A stretch of 13,099 nt of DNA, taken from NCBI GenBank assembly GCA_964469555.1, contig CAYYAQ010000143.1:1-13099 (forward strand), given 5' to 3'. Source of the stretch: CAYYAQ01 sp964469555 (GTDB lineage: Bacteria; Planctomycetota; UBA1135; UBA2386). Every line of letters starts with the position of its first letter. The first letter of the stretch is position 1. The notes below the pieces were generated by a model. That model saw only the letters and a program-made list of their open reading frames with translations, was not told the origin of the DNA and made no database searches. This document shows, in pieces, positions 6,228-13,099 of this stretch. A program made the position numbers and the translations under genes.

Positions 6228-9200
6228 ATGAGCTCAAGCGCCCACCTCCTTCGTGCGATATCCCTGGCATTCGCGTGCCTACTCGCAGACTCGGCCACAA
6301 CGCAAGACATCGACTTCAATCGCGACGTCCGGCCAATCCTGTCCGACAAGTGCTTTCAATGTCACGGCCCCGACGCCGAGGTGCGCAAGGCCGACCTGCG
6401 TCTCGACGTGCGGGCGGACGTCTTTAGAAAGCGTGGGGACAGACCTCCGGCGGTCGTCGCCGGCGACGTGAAGGCAAGTGAGTTGGTGCGCCGTATCCAT
6501 CACGAAGATCCCAAGGAACGGATGCCACCGCGCTCCGCCGACAAGCAACTCACCGACAAGGAGAAGAGCATCCTCACCGCCTGGGTTGAACAGGGGGCAA
6601 AGTGGTCCGAGCACTGGGCCTTCGTCACCCCCCGCACACCGACGATGCCCGTATTGCGAGACAAGGCTTGGCCGCAAAACGACATCGACCGCCTGGTCCT
6701 GGCCCGGCTCGAGAAAGAAGGCCTGCGCCCGGCGTCAGCCGCCGACCGACACACGCTGATCCGACGTCTCAGCTTCGATCTGATCGGATTGCCACCCAAG
6801 CCAGCCGAGGTCGCTGCCTTCGTCATCGATGAGTCGCCCGATGCCTACGAGAAGCTCGTCAACCGGCTCCTGAGCTCACCCCACTACGGCGAGCACATGG
6901 CGCGCTTCTGGCTGGACGCCGCGCGCTACGGCGACACCCATGGGCTGCATCTCGACAACTACCGGGAGATGTGGAAGTACCGCGACTGGGTGGTTCAGGC
7001 CTTCGGCAACAACATGCCCTTCGACCGTTTCGCGGTAGAGCAGTTGGCCGGCGATCTACTGCCCGGGGCGACTCTGGCGCAGCAGATTGCGTCTGGATTC
7101 AACCGGTGCCACGTCACCACCAACGAGGGTGGTTCGATCAAGGAAGAGGTCTACGTTCGCAACGTCGTCGATCGGGTCGCCACGACGGGAACCGTATTCC
7201 TCGGCATCTCGCTAGGCTGCGCGGTGTGTCACGATCACAAGTTTGATCCAGTGACCCAAAAGGAGTTCTACCAGCTGTTCGCGTTCTTCAACAACCTGGA
7301 CGCGAACCCCATGGACGGCAATGCGAAGAAGCACGCGCCGACGGTGCGGGTGCCGTCGGCCGAGCAGACCGCCCAGCTGACGCAACTCAAGGCTGATCGC
7401 GGTGCAGTAGAAGCCGAGATCAAGGAGAAGCTGGCGCTCGTCAACTACACCGATCCCGCGCTTGACAAGCAGGCAGAGAATGGCGGGCGGCGGACGATCG
7501 TCTGGATCGACGATGCCCTCCCAGACGGCGCCGCGGGCCAGGGCGAGGGCCTGGTCTGGGTCGACTCGCCTCCTGAACTCGTGCACTCGGGACGCAGGGC
7601 CATGAAGTGCGAGGGTGAAGGCCAGCGACAGCACTCCTTCGCCAAGGCCAAGGGCAAGCTCCGGGTCGGCGCCGGTGACCTGCTCTTCGCATGGGTTCAC
7701 ATCGACCCCGCAGACAAGCCACAAGCCATCATGCTGCAGTGGAACATCGACGGCGCGAAGAACTGGAACCAGCGCGCGTACTGGGGCGCGGACGTGATCC
7801 CCTTCGGCAAGGGCAAGAACCAGGGACACCGCCGTATGGGCCGCCTGCCGAAAGCCGGTCGGTGGGTCCGGCTCGAAGTACCTACAGCCGCGGTCGGCCT
7901 GCGACCGGGCATGGCGATTCATGGAATCGCCGTCACGCAATCGGGTGGCACTGTCCACTGGGACACGATCGGAATCGAGACAGCCACCTCGCAGGAGCCC
8001 GAGGACTTCGTGTGGATCGACGATGCGACGCCCAAGGGAGCGAAGCGCCAAGGTGATGGCAAGAACTGGCAGTGGACCGCGGCGAAGTCCGCGCGCAAGG
8101 CGCCAGTGTTCAGCGGCACCAAGAGTCTGCGCCGCAGTGGCAAGGGTCTGATCCAGGACTACTTCACCGGTGCGGCGGCGCCGCTCCGCGTCCAAGCCGG
8201 CGACCAACTGTTCGCCCATGTCTGGCTCGACCCGAACGACCCGCCCAAGTCGATCCAACTGCAGTTCCACGACGGGACCTGGTCACATCGCGTCCGCTGG
8301 GGTGCCCCAGCCCACGGCCCGAACTCCAAGGGCGGCGCCGACTTCGTCGCCGGACCGCTGCCAGCCACTGGAGAGTGGGTGCGCCTCGAAGTTTCGATCG
8401 ACAAGGTTGGCCTGGCGCCAGGGCGCCAGATCGATGGATGGGCCTTCACCCAGGTCGATGGAACCGTGTACTGGGACAAGGCCGGTGTGCGCACCTGGGG
8501 ACCGCCGAGCAATGCCCACCTCGAATCCCTGGCGGCATGGGAACTCTTGGCGGGCAACGACAAGTCAGTGCCCGGCGCGATCAAGAAGGTGATCCGTGTC
8601 CCGGCGAAGAAGCGCAACGCGCGGCAGAAGCGGCTTGTGCTCGACCACTACCTGCGCCACGTCTACGTCGGCACCCGCGATCTCATCGCGCCGATGTTGA
8701 AGAAGATCACGGGCCTGGACAAGAAGTCGGCTGCCATCGAGAAGACGGTGCCGACCACGCTGGTGATGAAGGAGCGCGCGGAGCCGAGACAGGCCTACTT
8801 CCTGAACCGCGGCCAGTACGATCAGCGCGGCGAGAAGGTCGAGCGGGCACTGCCCACGGCACTGCCGAAGATGACCCCGGGCCTGCCGATGAACCGCCTT
8901 GGCCTGGCCCGGTGGCTGACCCATCCGTCCCATCCGCTGACGGCAAGAGTGACAGTGAACCGTTTCTGGCAGCAGTTTTTCGGCGTCGGGCTGGTGAAGA
9001 GCAGCGAGGACTTTGGCAACCAGGGCGAGCGCCCCAGTCACCCCAAGCTCCTCGACCTGTTGGCAACGGATTTCGTGGCGGATGCTTGGAACGTCAAGGC
9101 AATCGTCAAGCGCATCGTCATGTCGAACACCTACCGGCAATCCTCCCGGCTGACGAAGGACTTGGCGGCCCGCGATCCCCACAATCGACTCCTCGCCCGC

Positions 9201-9845
9201 GGCCCGCGCTTCCGCCTCGATGCGGAGACACTGCGGGACCAGGCCCTGGCCCTCAGCGGGCTACTCGCACCCAAGATCGGTGGCCCTGGCGTCAAGCCGC
9301 CGCAGCCCGACGGACTGTGGCACGCCGTCGGCTATTCCAGATCGAACACCGCCCGCTTCGTAGTCGACAAGGGCCACGAGAAGCAGCACCGGCGCAGCAT
9401 CTACACCTTCTGGAAGCGGACCTCTCCGCCTCCACAGATGGAGATCTTCGATGCCCCTAGCCGCGAACTCTGTCGCGTGCGACGCGAGCGCACCAACACT
9501 CCCCTGCAGGCCTTGTTGCTACTGAACGACCCGCAGTTCATCGAAGCCGCGCGTCACCTGGCCCAGCGCGCCCTGACCGAGGGCGGTGCAAACGACCAAA
9601 GCCGCCTCGCCTGGATGTTCCGGCTGGCCACCGGCCGCGATCCAGGAAGAAACGACATGGGCGACATGGCGGCTCTGCTGGCAAACCAACGGGCCTCGTT
9701 CGGCAAGGCCCCAGCAGCAGCCCGGTCGCTGATCGCGATCGGTGAAGCAAAGCCAGACGCGAAGATCCCGGCGACCAATCTCGCGGCCTGGACGATGGTC
9801 GCCAACCTGATCCTCAACCTCGACGAAGTGCTCACCAAGAACTGA
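6228..9845 (+). CDS. PSD1-type giant secreted cytochrome (PSCyt1-DUF1549-DUF1553) with two inserted modules
   Basis: The 1205-residue protein starts with a signal peptide (about 1-25). The planctomycete cytochrome c domain has haem motif CFQCH at 42-46 and a likely distal Met in ERMPPRSA (M99). DUF1549 spans about 145-350 with LSFDLIGLPP, HYGEHMARFWLDAARYGDTH and the family-typical CAVCHDHKFDP at 331-341, a second CxxCH. After a short helical linker come two related beta-rich modules (about 424-586 and 595-756). DUF1553 covers about 883-1150 with NRLGLARWLTHPSHPLTARV, VNRFWQQFFGVGLV and RTNTPLQALLLLNDPQF. The domain order and pairing with a DUF1501 gene are the standard planctomycete arrangement; function is unproven, with exported redox or polysaccharide-related roles proposed for the family. 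The inserted modules make it longer than plain PSD1 proteins of roughly 750-1000 residues. It heads an operon-like run. Confidence 0.95.
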   Translation: MSSSAHLLRAISLAFACLLADSATTQDIDFNRDVRPILSDKCFQCHGPDAEVRKADLRLDVRADVFRKRGDRPPAVVAGDVKASELVRRIHHEDPKERMPPRSADKQLTDKEKSILTAWVEQGAKWSEHWAFVTPRTPTMPVLRDKAWPQNDIDRLVLARLEKEGLRPASAADRHTLIRRLSFDLIGLPPKPAEVAAFVIDESPDAYEKLVNRLLSSPHYGEHMARFWLDAARYGDTHGLHLDNYREMWKYRDWVVQAFGNNMPFDRFAVEQLAGDLLPGATLAQQIASGFNRCHVTTNEGGSIKEEVYVRNVVDRVATTGTVFLGISLGCAVCHDHKFDPVTQKEFYQLFAFFNNLDANPMDGNAKKHAPTVRVPSAEQTAQLTQLKADRGAVEAEIKEKLALVNYTDPALDKQAENGGRRTIVWIDDALPDGAAGQGEGLVWVDSPPELVHSGRRAMKCEGEGQRQHSFAKAKGKLRVGAGDLLFAWVHIDPADKPQAIMLQWNIDGAKNWNQRAYWGADVIPFGKGKNQGHRRMGRLPKAGRWVRLEVPTAAVGLRPGMAIHGIAVTQSGGTVHWDTIGIETATSQEPEDFVWIDDATPKGAKRQGDGKNWQWTAAKSARKAPVFSGTKSLRRSGKGLIQDYFTGAAAPLRVQAGDQLFAHVWLDPNDPPKSIQLQFHDGTWSHRVRWGAPAHGPNSKGGADFVAGPLPATGEWVRLEVSIDKVGLAPGRQIDGWAFTQVDGTVYWDKAGVRTWGPPSNAHLESLAAWELLAGNDKSVPGAIKKVIRVPAKKRNARQKRLVLDHYLRHVYVGTRDLIAPMLKKITGLDKKSAAIEKTVPTTLVMKERAEPRQAYFLNRGQYDQRGEKVERALPTALPKMTPGLPMNRLGLARWLTHPSHPLTARVTVNRFWQQFFGVGLVKSSEDFGNQGERPSHPKLLDLLATDFVADAWNVKAIVKRIVMSNTYRQSSRLTKDLAARDPHNRLLARGPRFRLDAETLRDQALALSGLLAPKIGGPGVKPPQPDGLWHAVGYSRSNTARFVVDKGHEKQHRRSIYTFWKRTSPPPQMEIFDAPSRELCRVRRERTNTPLQALLLLNDPQFIEAARHLAQRALTEGGANDQSRLAWMFRLATGRDPGRNDMGDMAALLANQRASFGKAPAAARSLIAIGEAKPDAKIPATNLAAWTMVANLILNLDEVLTKN
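7497..8495 (+). repeat. Tandem duplicated beta-rich (carbohydrate-binding-like) module inside the PSD1 protein
   Basis: Copy one starts at IVWIDDALPDGA (residue 424) and copy two at FVWIDDATPKGA (594). Both then share a VHSG/VFSG turn, LRV-AGD-LFA-V-x-x-DP, a-IMLQW / IQLQF, an RxYWG / RVRWG strand, LPKAGRWVRLEV / LPATGEWVRLEV, VGLRPG / VGLAPG and a closing GTVHWD / GTVYWD (offset 170-171 residues). Copies are clearly homologous but diverged. The jelly-roll-like strand pattern suggests ligand binding. I recall similar modules in other planctomycete PSD1 and secreted proteins, but know no functional name. Confidence 0.85.
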
Positions 9846-9849
9846 AGAC

Positions 9850-11316
9850 ATGGACTCTGACCGCGACGACCTCGATCTGCTGACGCGACGTCACTTCTTT
9901 GGCAAGGCCAGCATGGGGCTCGGCTCGGTTGCCCTTGCATCATCGGTGCTAGGCCAAGGATTGCCCGCCGCCCCGCACCTGCTCAGCGGCGGTCTCCCCG
10001 GCGTCCCTCATTTTGCCCCAAAAGCGAAGCGCGCCATCTGGCTGTTCATGGCCGGCGCACCCTCGCAGATCGACATGTTCGACTACAAGCCGAAGCTCGA
10101 CGGCATGTTCAACAAGGACCTGCCGGAGTCGGTTCGCATGGGGCAGCGACTGACCACGATGACGTCCAAGCAGGCGCGCTTCCCGCTGGCTCCGTCAAAG
10201 TTCGACTTCAAGAAGTACGACAACGGTGGTAACGGCGCGTGGATCTCGGAGCTGCTGCCCTACACCGCGAAGATGGTGAAGGACATCGCCATCGTCAAGT
10301 CGGTCCACACCGATGCGATCAACCATGACCCGGCCATCACCGTGATCACCACCGGTCGCGAGTTCCCCGGCTGGCCGAGTCTCGGCTCCTGGCTGAGCTA
10401 CGGTTTGGGCTCGGTGAACGAGAGCCTGCCCGACTTCGCCGTCATGACCGCAACCTGGACCGGACGCAAGGAGGCTCAGGCCCTCTACAACCGCCTCTGG
10501 GGATCAGGCATGCTGCCGGGCAAGCACGCGGGAGTCGCCCTGCGCTCCGGCGGCGACCCGGTGCTGTTCCTCAGGAACCCCAAGGGTCTCAGCGACAACG
10601 CGCGTCGCGCCATGCTCGATTCGCTGAAGAAGATGAACGAGCGCACCTACGAGTCTATCGGGGACCCGGCAACCCGGTCGCGCATCGAGCAGTACGAGAT
10701 GGCGTACCGGATGCAGTCCTCGGTCCCGAATCTGGTAGACCTCAGCGATGAGCCAGAGAGCACCGCCAAGCTCTACGGTCCCGATGCCAACAAGCCCGGC
10801 ACCTTCGCCGCGTCCTGTGTCCTCGCCCGGCGCATGATCGAGCGCGACGTACGCTTCGTGCAGATCTTCCACCGTGGCTGGGATCAGCACTTCAACCTGA
10901 CCGGGGATCTACCCAATCAGTGCCGAGACATCGACCAGCCCTCCTGGGCCCTGGTTCAGGATCTCAAGCAGCGCGGCCTGCTCGACGACACACTGGTCAT
11001 CTGGGGTGGTGAGTTCGGGCGGACGCCCTACTGCCAGGGCAAGCTCACGCGTGAGAACTACGGTCGCGACCACCACCCACGTTGCTTCACCATGTGGCTG
11101 GCGGGCGGCGGCATCCAGGGCGGGGTGGTCCACGGCGAGACGGACGATTTCAGCTACAACATCGTGGAAAACCCGGTCCAAATCCGGGATCTCAATGCGA
11201 CCATCCTCCACTGCCTCGGGATCGACCACGAGCGCTTGAGCATCAAACACCAGGGACTCGACGTGCGCTTGACCGGTGTGCTGGATACCAAGGTCGTGAC
11301 TCCCATCCTGGCGTAG
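9850..11316 (+). CDS. Tat-exported DUF1501 protein
   Basis: The 488-residue protein carries a twin-arginine signal (LTRRHFFGKASMGLGSVAL, R13-R14), so it is exported folded. DUF1501 hallmarks follow in order: GAPSQIDMFDYKP (about 69-81), NHDPAITVITTGREFPGWPS, HRGWDQHFN (341-349), GGEFGRTP (386-393), RDHHPRCFTMWLAGGGI (406-422) and VHGETDDF. DUF1501 belongs to the alkaline-phosphatase/sulfatase-like fold group; the Asp/His residues in the WDQH and DHHP motifs are candidate metal ligands, but no substrate is known. The ATG follows the PSD1 stop after four bases, without a strong Shine-Dalgarno, implying co-transcription. The PSD1-DUF1501 pair is a recurrent planctomycete unit and probably works together in the periplasm. 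Confidence 0.95.
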   Translation: MDSDRDDLDLLTRRHFFGKASMGLGSVALASSVLGQGLPAAPHLLSGGLPGVPHFAPKAKRAIWLFMAGAPSQIDMFDYKPKLDGMFNKDLPESVRMGQRLTTMTSKQARFPLAPSKFDFKKYDNGGNGAWISELLPYTAKMVKDIAIVKSVHTDAINHDPAITVITTGREFPGWPSLGSWLSYGLGSVNESLPDFAVMTATWTGRKEAQALYNRLWGSGMLPGKHAGVALRSGGDPVLFLRNPKGLSDNARRAMLDSLKKMNERTYESIGDPATRSRIEQYEMAYRMQSSVPNLVDLSDEPESTAKLYGPDANKPGTFAASCVLARRMIERDVRFVQIFHRGWDQHFNLTGDLPNQCRDIDQPSWALVQDLKQRGLLDDTLVIWGGEFGRTPYCQGKLTRENYGRDHHPRCFTMWLAGGGIQGGVVHGETDDFSYNIVENPVQIRDLNATILHCLGIDHERLSIKHQGLDVRLTGVLDTKVVTPILA

Positions 11317-11393
11317 CCCAGACTCCTCGTGACCTCGGCGACCAACAGACCACGATCGTGCACCAACTCAACTCACGACCCACTGACGATTCG

Positions 11394-12545
11394 ATGAAGC
11401 CCCGTATCCGCTCACTGATTTCGGTTCTCGCCTGTGGCGCCGTGGCTTCATCCGGACTTGCCCAGACCGAGAAAGTCGACTTCGTCCGCGACATTGCGCC
11501 GATCTTTGTGACGCACTGCATCGAGTGCCACAGCATTGACGAACCCGAAGCAGATCTTCGGCTAGACATCAAATCGGGACTGTTCGGTGCGGACAAGGAA
11601 GACTGGACAGTCATTCCAGGCGCTTCGAAGAAGAGCATCCTGTACGAGCGACTCATCCTGCCCTCCGACGACGACGAGCTCATGCCGCCCGAAGGCAACC
11701 CCATGACACCCAAGGAGATCGCATCGGTCAGACGCTGGATCGACGAGGGCGCGAAGTGGCCAGAGGGAGCCGACGCGAAGCTCGCTGCACTGATCCCGGC
11801 GAGCCAACCCAAGATAAAGAAGATCGAACTCCCCAGCCTCACTGCCAAGCAAGAGTCGGCCGAGAAGGAAGCCATCGCCGCCATCGAGAAAGCCGGTGGT
11901 CTCGCGAGCCGGATCTCGGCCATCGACAGGGCCGCCGAAGTGAATCTCAGCTTGCTCGGTAACAAGGCAACGTCGGCCACGGTCGAACTCGTCTCGGACC
12001 TGGAACTCTCACTCCTGCGCCTGAACCTGTCAGGCACGAAGATCGGCGACGCAAGCTGTGCTGTGATCGGCAACCTCTCGGAGTTGCGCTGGTTGAACCT
12101 CTCGCGTACGCAGATCACCAACAATGGCCTGCAGCAGCTGAAGAATCTCTCGAAGCTACGCTACCTGAACCTCTACGGCACAAACGTCACCGACGCAGGA
12201 CTCAGCTTCCTGCACGATCTGGCCGACTTGCGTAAGCTCTACCTCTGGCAGACCAAGGTCAGCGAGAAGGGTGCGATCGCGCTGAGCAAGGCCATGCCAA
12301 ACCTGCAGGTCGACCTCGGTGGTTACGCCAAGCTCCTCGCGAAGACCAAGCCTGGCACCGCGAAGGCAGACAAGACTCCGGTCAACACCAAGTGCCCCGT
12401 CAAGGGCACGGCGCTCTGCGATGGCGTGACCACGTCAGTACGCAGTCAGTTGGTTGGCTTCTGCTGCAACAAGTGCAAGGCCGCGTTCGTCGCGAATCCG
12501 GACAAGTACCTCCCCAAGCTCAAGGGTGTCCTGAAGAAGCAGTGA
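11394..12545 (+). CDS. Secreted cytochrome c / leucine-rich repeat / YHS-like fusion protein
   Basis: The 383-residue protein starts at an ATG followed by a signal peptide (MKPRIRSLISVLACGAVASS), 77 bases after the DUF1501 stop; the frame is open upstream but only the inner ATG gives a signal sequence. Residues 28-125 form a planctomycete cytochrome c domain with CIECH (42-46), the typical ADLRLD segment and a probable distal Met in ELMPPEGNP (M97). After a charged helical linker come four LRRs with an exact 24-residue period (LNLSGTKI, LNLSRTQI, LNLYGTNV, LYLWQTKV; 210-289) plus a diverged one near 184. The C-terminus holds CPVKG (C334), C342 and FCCNKC (C357, C358, C361) followed by NPDKYLPKLK, as in YHS-type metal-binding domains. 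It may bind haem, a partner protein and a metal in one chain. The function is unknown. Confidence 0.9.
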   Translation: MKPRIRSLISVLACGAVASSGLAQTEKVDFVRDIAPIFVTHCIECHSIDEPEADLRLDIKSGLFGADKEDWTVIPGASKKSILYERLILPSDDDELMPPEGNPMTPKEIASVRRWIDEGAKWPEGADAKLAALIPASQPKIKKIELPSLTAKQESAEKEAIAAIEKAGGLASRISAIDRAAEVNLSLLGNKATSATVELVSDLELSLLRLNLSGTKIGDASCAVIGNLSELRWLNLSRTQITNNGLQQLKNLSKLRYLNLYGTNVTDAGLSFLHDLADLRKLYLWQTKVSEKGAIALSKAMPNLQVDLGGYAKLLAKTKPGTAKADKTPVNTKCPVKGTALCDGVTTSVRSQLVGFCCNKCKAAFVANPDKYLPKLKGVLKKQ

Positions 12546-12564
12546 GCCGCGGGTAGCCTGCGGT
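12546..12564 (+). terminator. Stem-loop directly after the operon's last stop codon
   Basis: CCGCGGG (12547-12553) pairs with CCTGCGG (12557-12563) across a three-base loop, with one G-T pair; an outer G-T pair can be added. It begins immediately after TGA. No T-run follows, so it is not a textbook intrinsic terminator; it could protect the 3' end or be a chance fold. It also contains TAGCCT, listed under findings as a possible -10. Confidence 0.35.
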
Positions 12565-12912
12565 GCATGGCAGTACGGTCTTTCTGCGTTCGCCGTGCCC
12601 GTGACCAGGGAGTACCTTCCGGCCGCTGCGGATCCGTGGCGTGTGGTCCGAATAGTCGGCTTTAGATGAAGTCAACCATGGCCATTGGGTTTCCTTGGGT
12701 TTTGGTTCTGTGAAGGGTGTCGGATCTGTCCATTCGTCTTTTCGGGCTCACAGGGTGGCCCAGGAGTGTGAGTCGGTGACGCCTTCATTCGGCCGTAAGA
12801 GCTTGCCGAAGCAGCCCGGACCTTTCCCGAAGTACGTCACCGTTGGATTCGTACACCCACACCACGTACGGCCGAGTTTTCGTACAGGACGGGCGCGAGT
12901 AGCGAGCCACGC
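12565..12912. other. Convergent intergenic region, no supported gene
   Basis: About 350 bases lie between two converging genes. A 32-residue frame from an ATG at 12567 to 12665 and an 85-residue frame from 12695 to 12952 have no signal peptide, no domain-like pattern and unusual residue make-up, and the latter runs into the opposite-strand gene. A six-base inverted repeat TTCGGC/GCCGAA (12788-12793 and 12805-12810, 11-base loop) and an octamer pair CGGTGACG/CGTCACCG (12774-12781, 12835-12842) are present, neither followed by a T-tract. The stretch may hold decayed gene remains, but I cannot identify them. Confidence 0.4.
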
Positions 12913-13099
12913 CTACCTTTGCTCCTTGGCCTCGATCCGTTCCTCGTTGTAGACCCCACCACGGGTGTCATGATGCCTGAACAAGGCGAAGGGTTTGCCA
13001 TTCTCTCGGTCGATGGTGACGGAGAGAAAGCCGCCCTTGATCTTCAGGTACTTGTGCATCTCGGAGCGGTTCTTCTCCTTGAAGCCGGAAGCGTGTCTG
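12913..13099 (-). CDS. C-terminal end of a PhoD-like phosphatase/phosphodiesterase (partial)
   Basis: On the minus strand a frame is open from the right edge to a TAG at 12913-12915, giving 61 residues. It contains NRSEMHKYLKIKGGFLSVTI, then DRENGKPFALFRHHDTRGGV and YNEERIEA. The order KYL-I-GGFLSVT-(6 to 8 residues)-P-FRHHD-x-x-G-V-x-E resembles the C-terminal strand region of secreted metallophosphoesterases of the alkaline phosphatase D / PhoD type in planctomycetes. Those proteins hydrolyse phosphate mono- or diesters outside the cytoplasm. The catalytic core lies beyond the window. Composition is smooth and lysine/arginine-rich without stops, so a real gene end is likely; the family name is less sure. 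Confidence 0.55.
   Translation of the reverse strand, partial: RHASGFKEKNRSEMHKYLKIKGGFLSVTIDRENGKPFALFRHHDTRGGVYNEERIEAKEQR

Noticed and set aside
7212..8270. A 352-codon minus-strand open frame opposite the PSD1 gene
   Set aside because: Composition (Arg/Leu/Val/His-rich, no domain pattern) is that of an antisense shadow; the plus strand has two homologous modules here.
8072..9460. A 462-codon plus-strand open frame within the PSD1 gene, in another frame
   Set aside because: It is a Pro/Arg/Gly-rich out-of-frame reading of high-GC DNA; the PSD1 frame carries the family motifs through the same bases.
11082..11393. Upstream extension of the LRR-cytochrome frame into the DUF1501 gene
   Set aside because: It would overlap the end of DUF1501 by more than 200 bases and bury the signal peptide; the ATG at 11394 is the natural start.
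12788..12810. TTCGGC/GCCGAA stem-loop as an intrinsic terminator
   Set aside because: The stem is only six base pairs with an 11-base loop and no T-run on either side; it is about 100 bases past the stop of the minus-strand gene.
12695..12952. An 85-codon open frame in the convergent intergenic region
   Set aside because: There are no recognisable motifs, and it runs about 40 bases into the end of the opposite-strand phosphatase-like gene, which has a family-like sequence.

Overview
The window looks like GC-rich chromosomal DNA from a planctomycete (phylum Planctomycetota). The case rests on gene content. There is a PSD1-type giant secreted cytochrome (planctomycete cytochrome c domain, then DUF1549 and DUF1553) followed four bases later by a Tat-exported DUF1501 protein. 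There is also a cytochrome c/leucine-rich-repeat protein and an SBBP beta-propeller with a C-terminal module typical of secreted proteins of deep-branching marine planctomycetes. Almost every complete gene encodes an exported protein. I can see no ribosomal, tRNA, CRISPR or phage gene.

Layout. Bases 1-111 are the last codons of a transposase that resembles the IS91 type, followed by about 200 bases of G/T-rich DNA without a gene. Bases 325-2835 (minus) encode an 836-residue secreted protein with seven SBBP repeats at an almost perfect 65-residue period. Bases 2926-3281 hold two short gene fronts that face each other, a HEAT-like stub (plus) and an esterase-like stub (minus). Both stop abruptly near 3130-3145 and look like a deletion scar. 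Bases 3311-4618 (minus) encode a secreted 435-residue protein with one CxxCH haem site. It is transcribed divergently from 4855-6105 (plus), a secreted beta-propeller with a histidine-rich amino terminus.

The core of the window is a plus-strand operon-like run, 6228-12545. It comprises the 1205-residue PSD1 protein, whose middle carries a tandem pair of about 165-residue beta-rich modules; the DUF1501 protein; and a 383-residue protein that joins a cytochrome c domain, a 24-residue-period LRR stack and a cysteine-rich YHS-like tail. A hairpin follows the last stop codon. After a convergent intergenic stretch, the window ends inside the 3' end of a minus-strand gene that resembles PhoD-type alkaline phosphatase/phosphodiesterase.

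How it may work together (inference). Four neighbouring proteins carry an export signal plus either a c-type haem motif or a metal-binding stretch (CLVCH; His-rich; CFQCH and CAVCH; CIECH plus a C/CC/C cluster). The neighbourhood therefore looks like a periplasmic or surface redox module built around a PSD1-DUF1501 pair. That pair is very common in planctomycetes, but its biochemistry is largely unknown. Several genes have a -10-like TAnnnT only 7-9 bases before the ATG and lack a Shine-Dalgarno sequence, which suggests leaderless transcripts.
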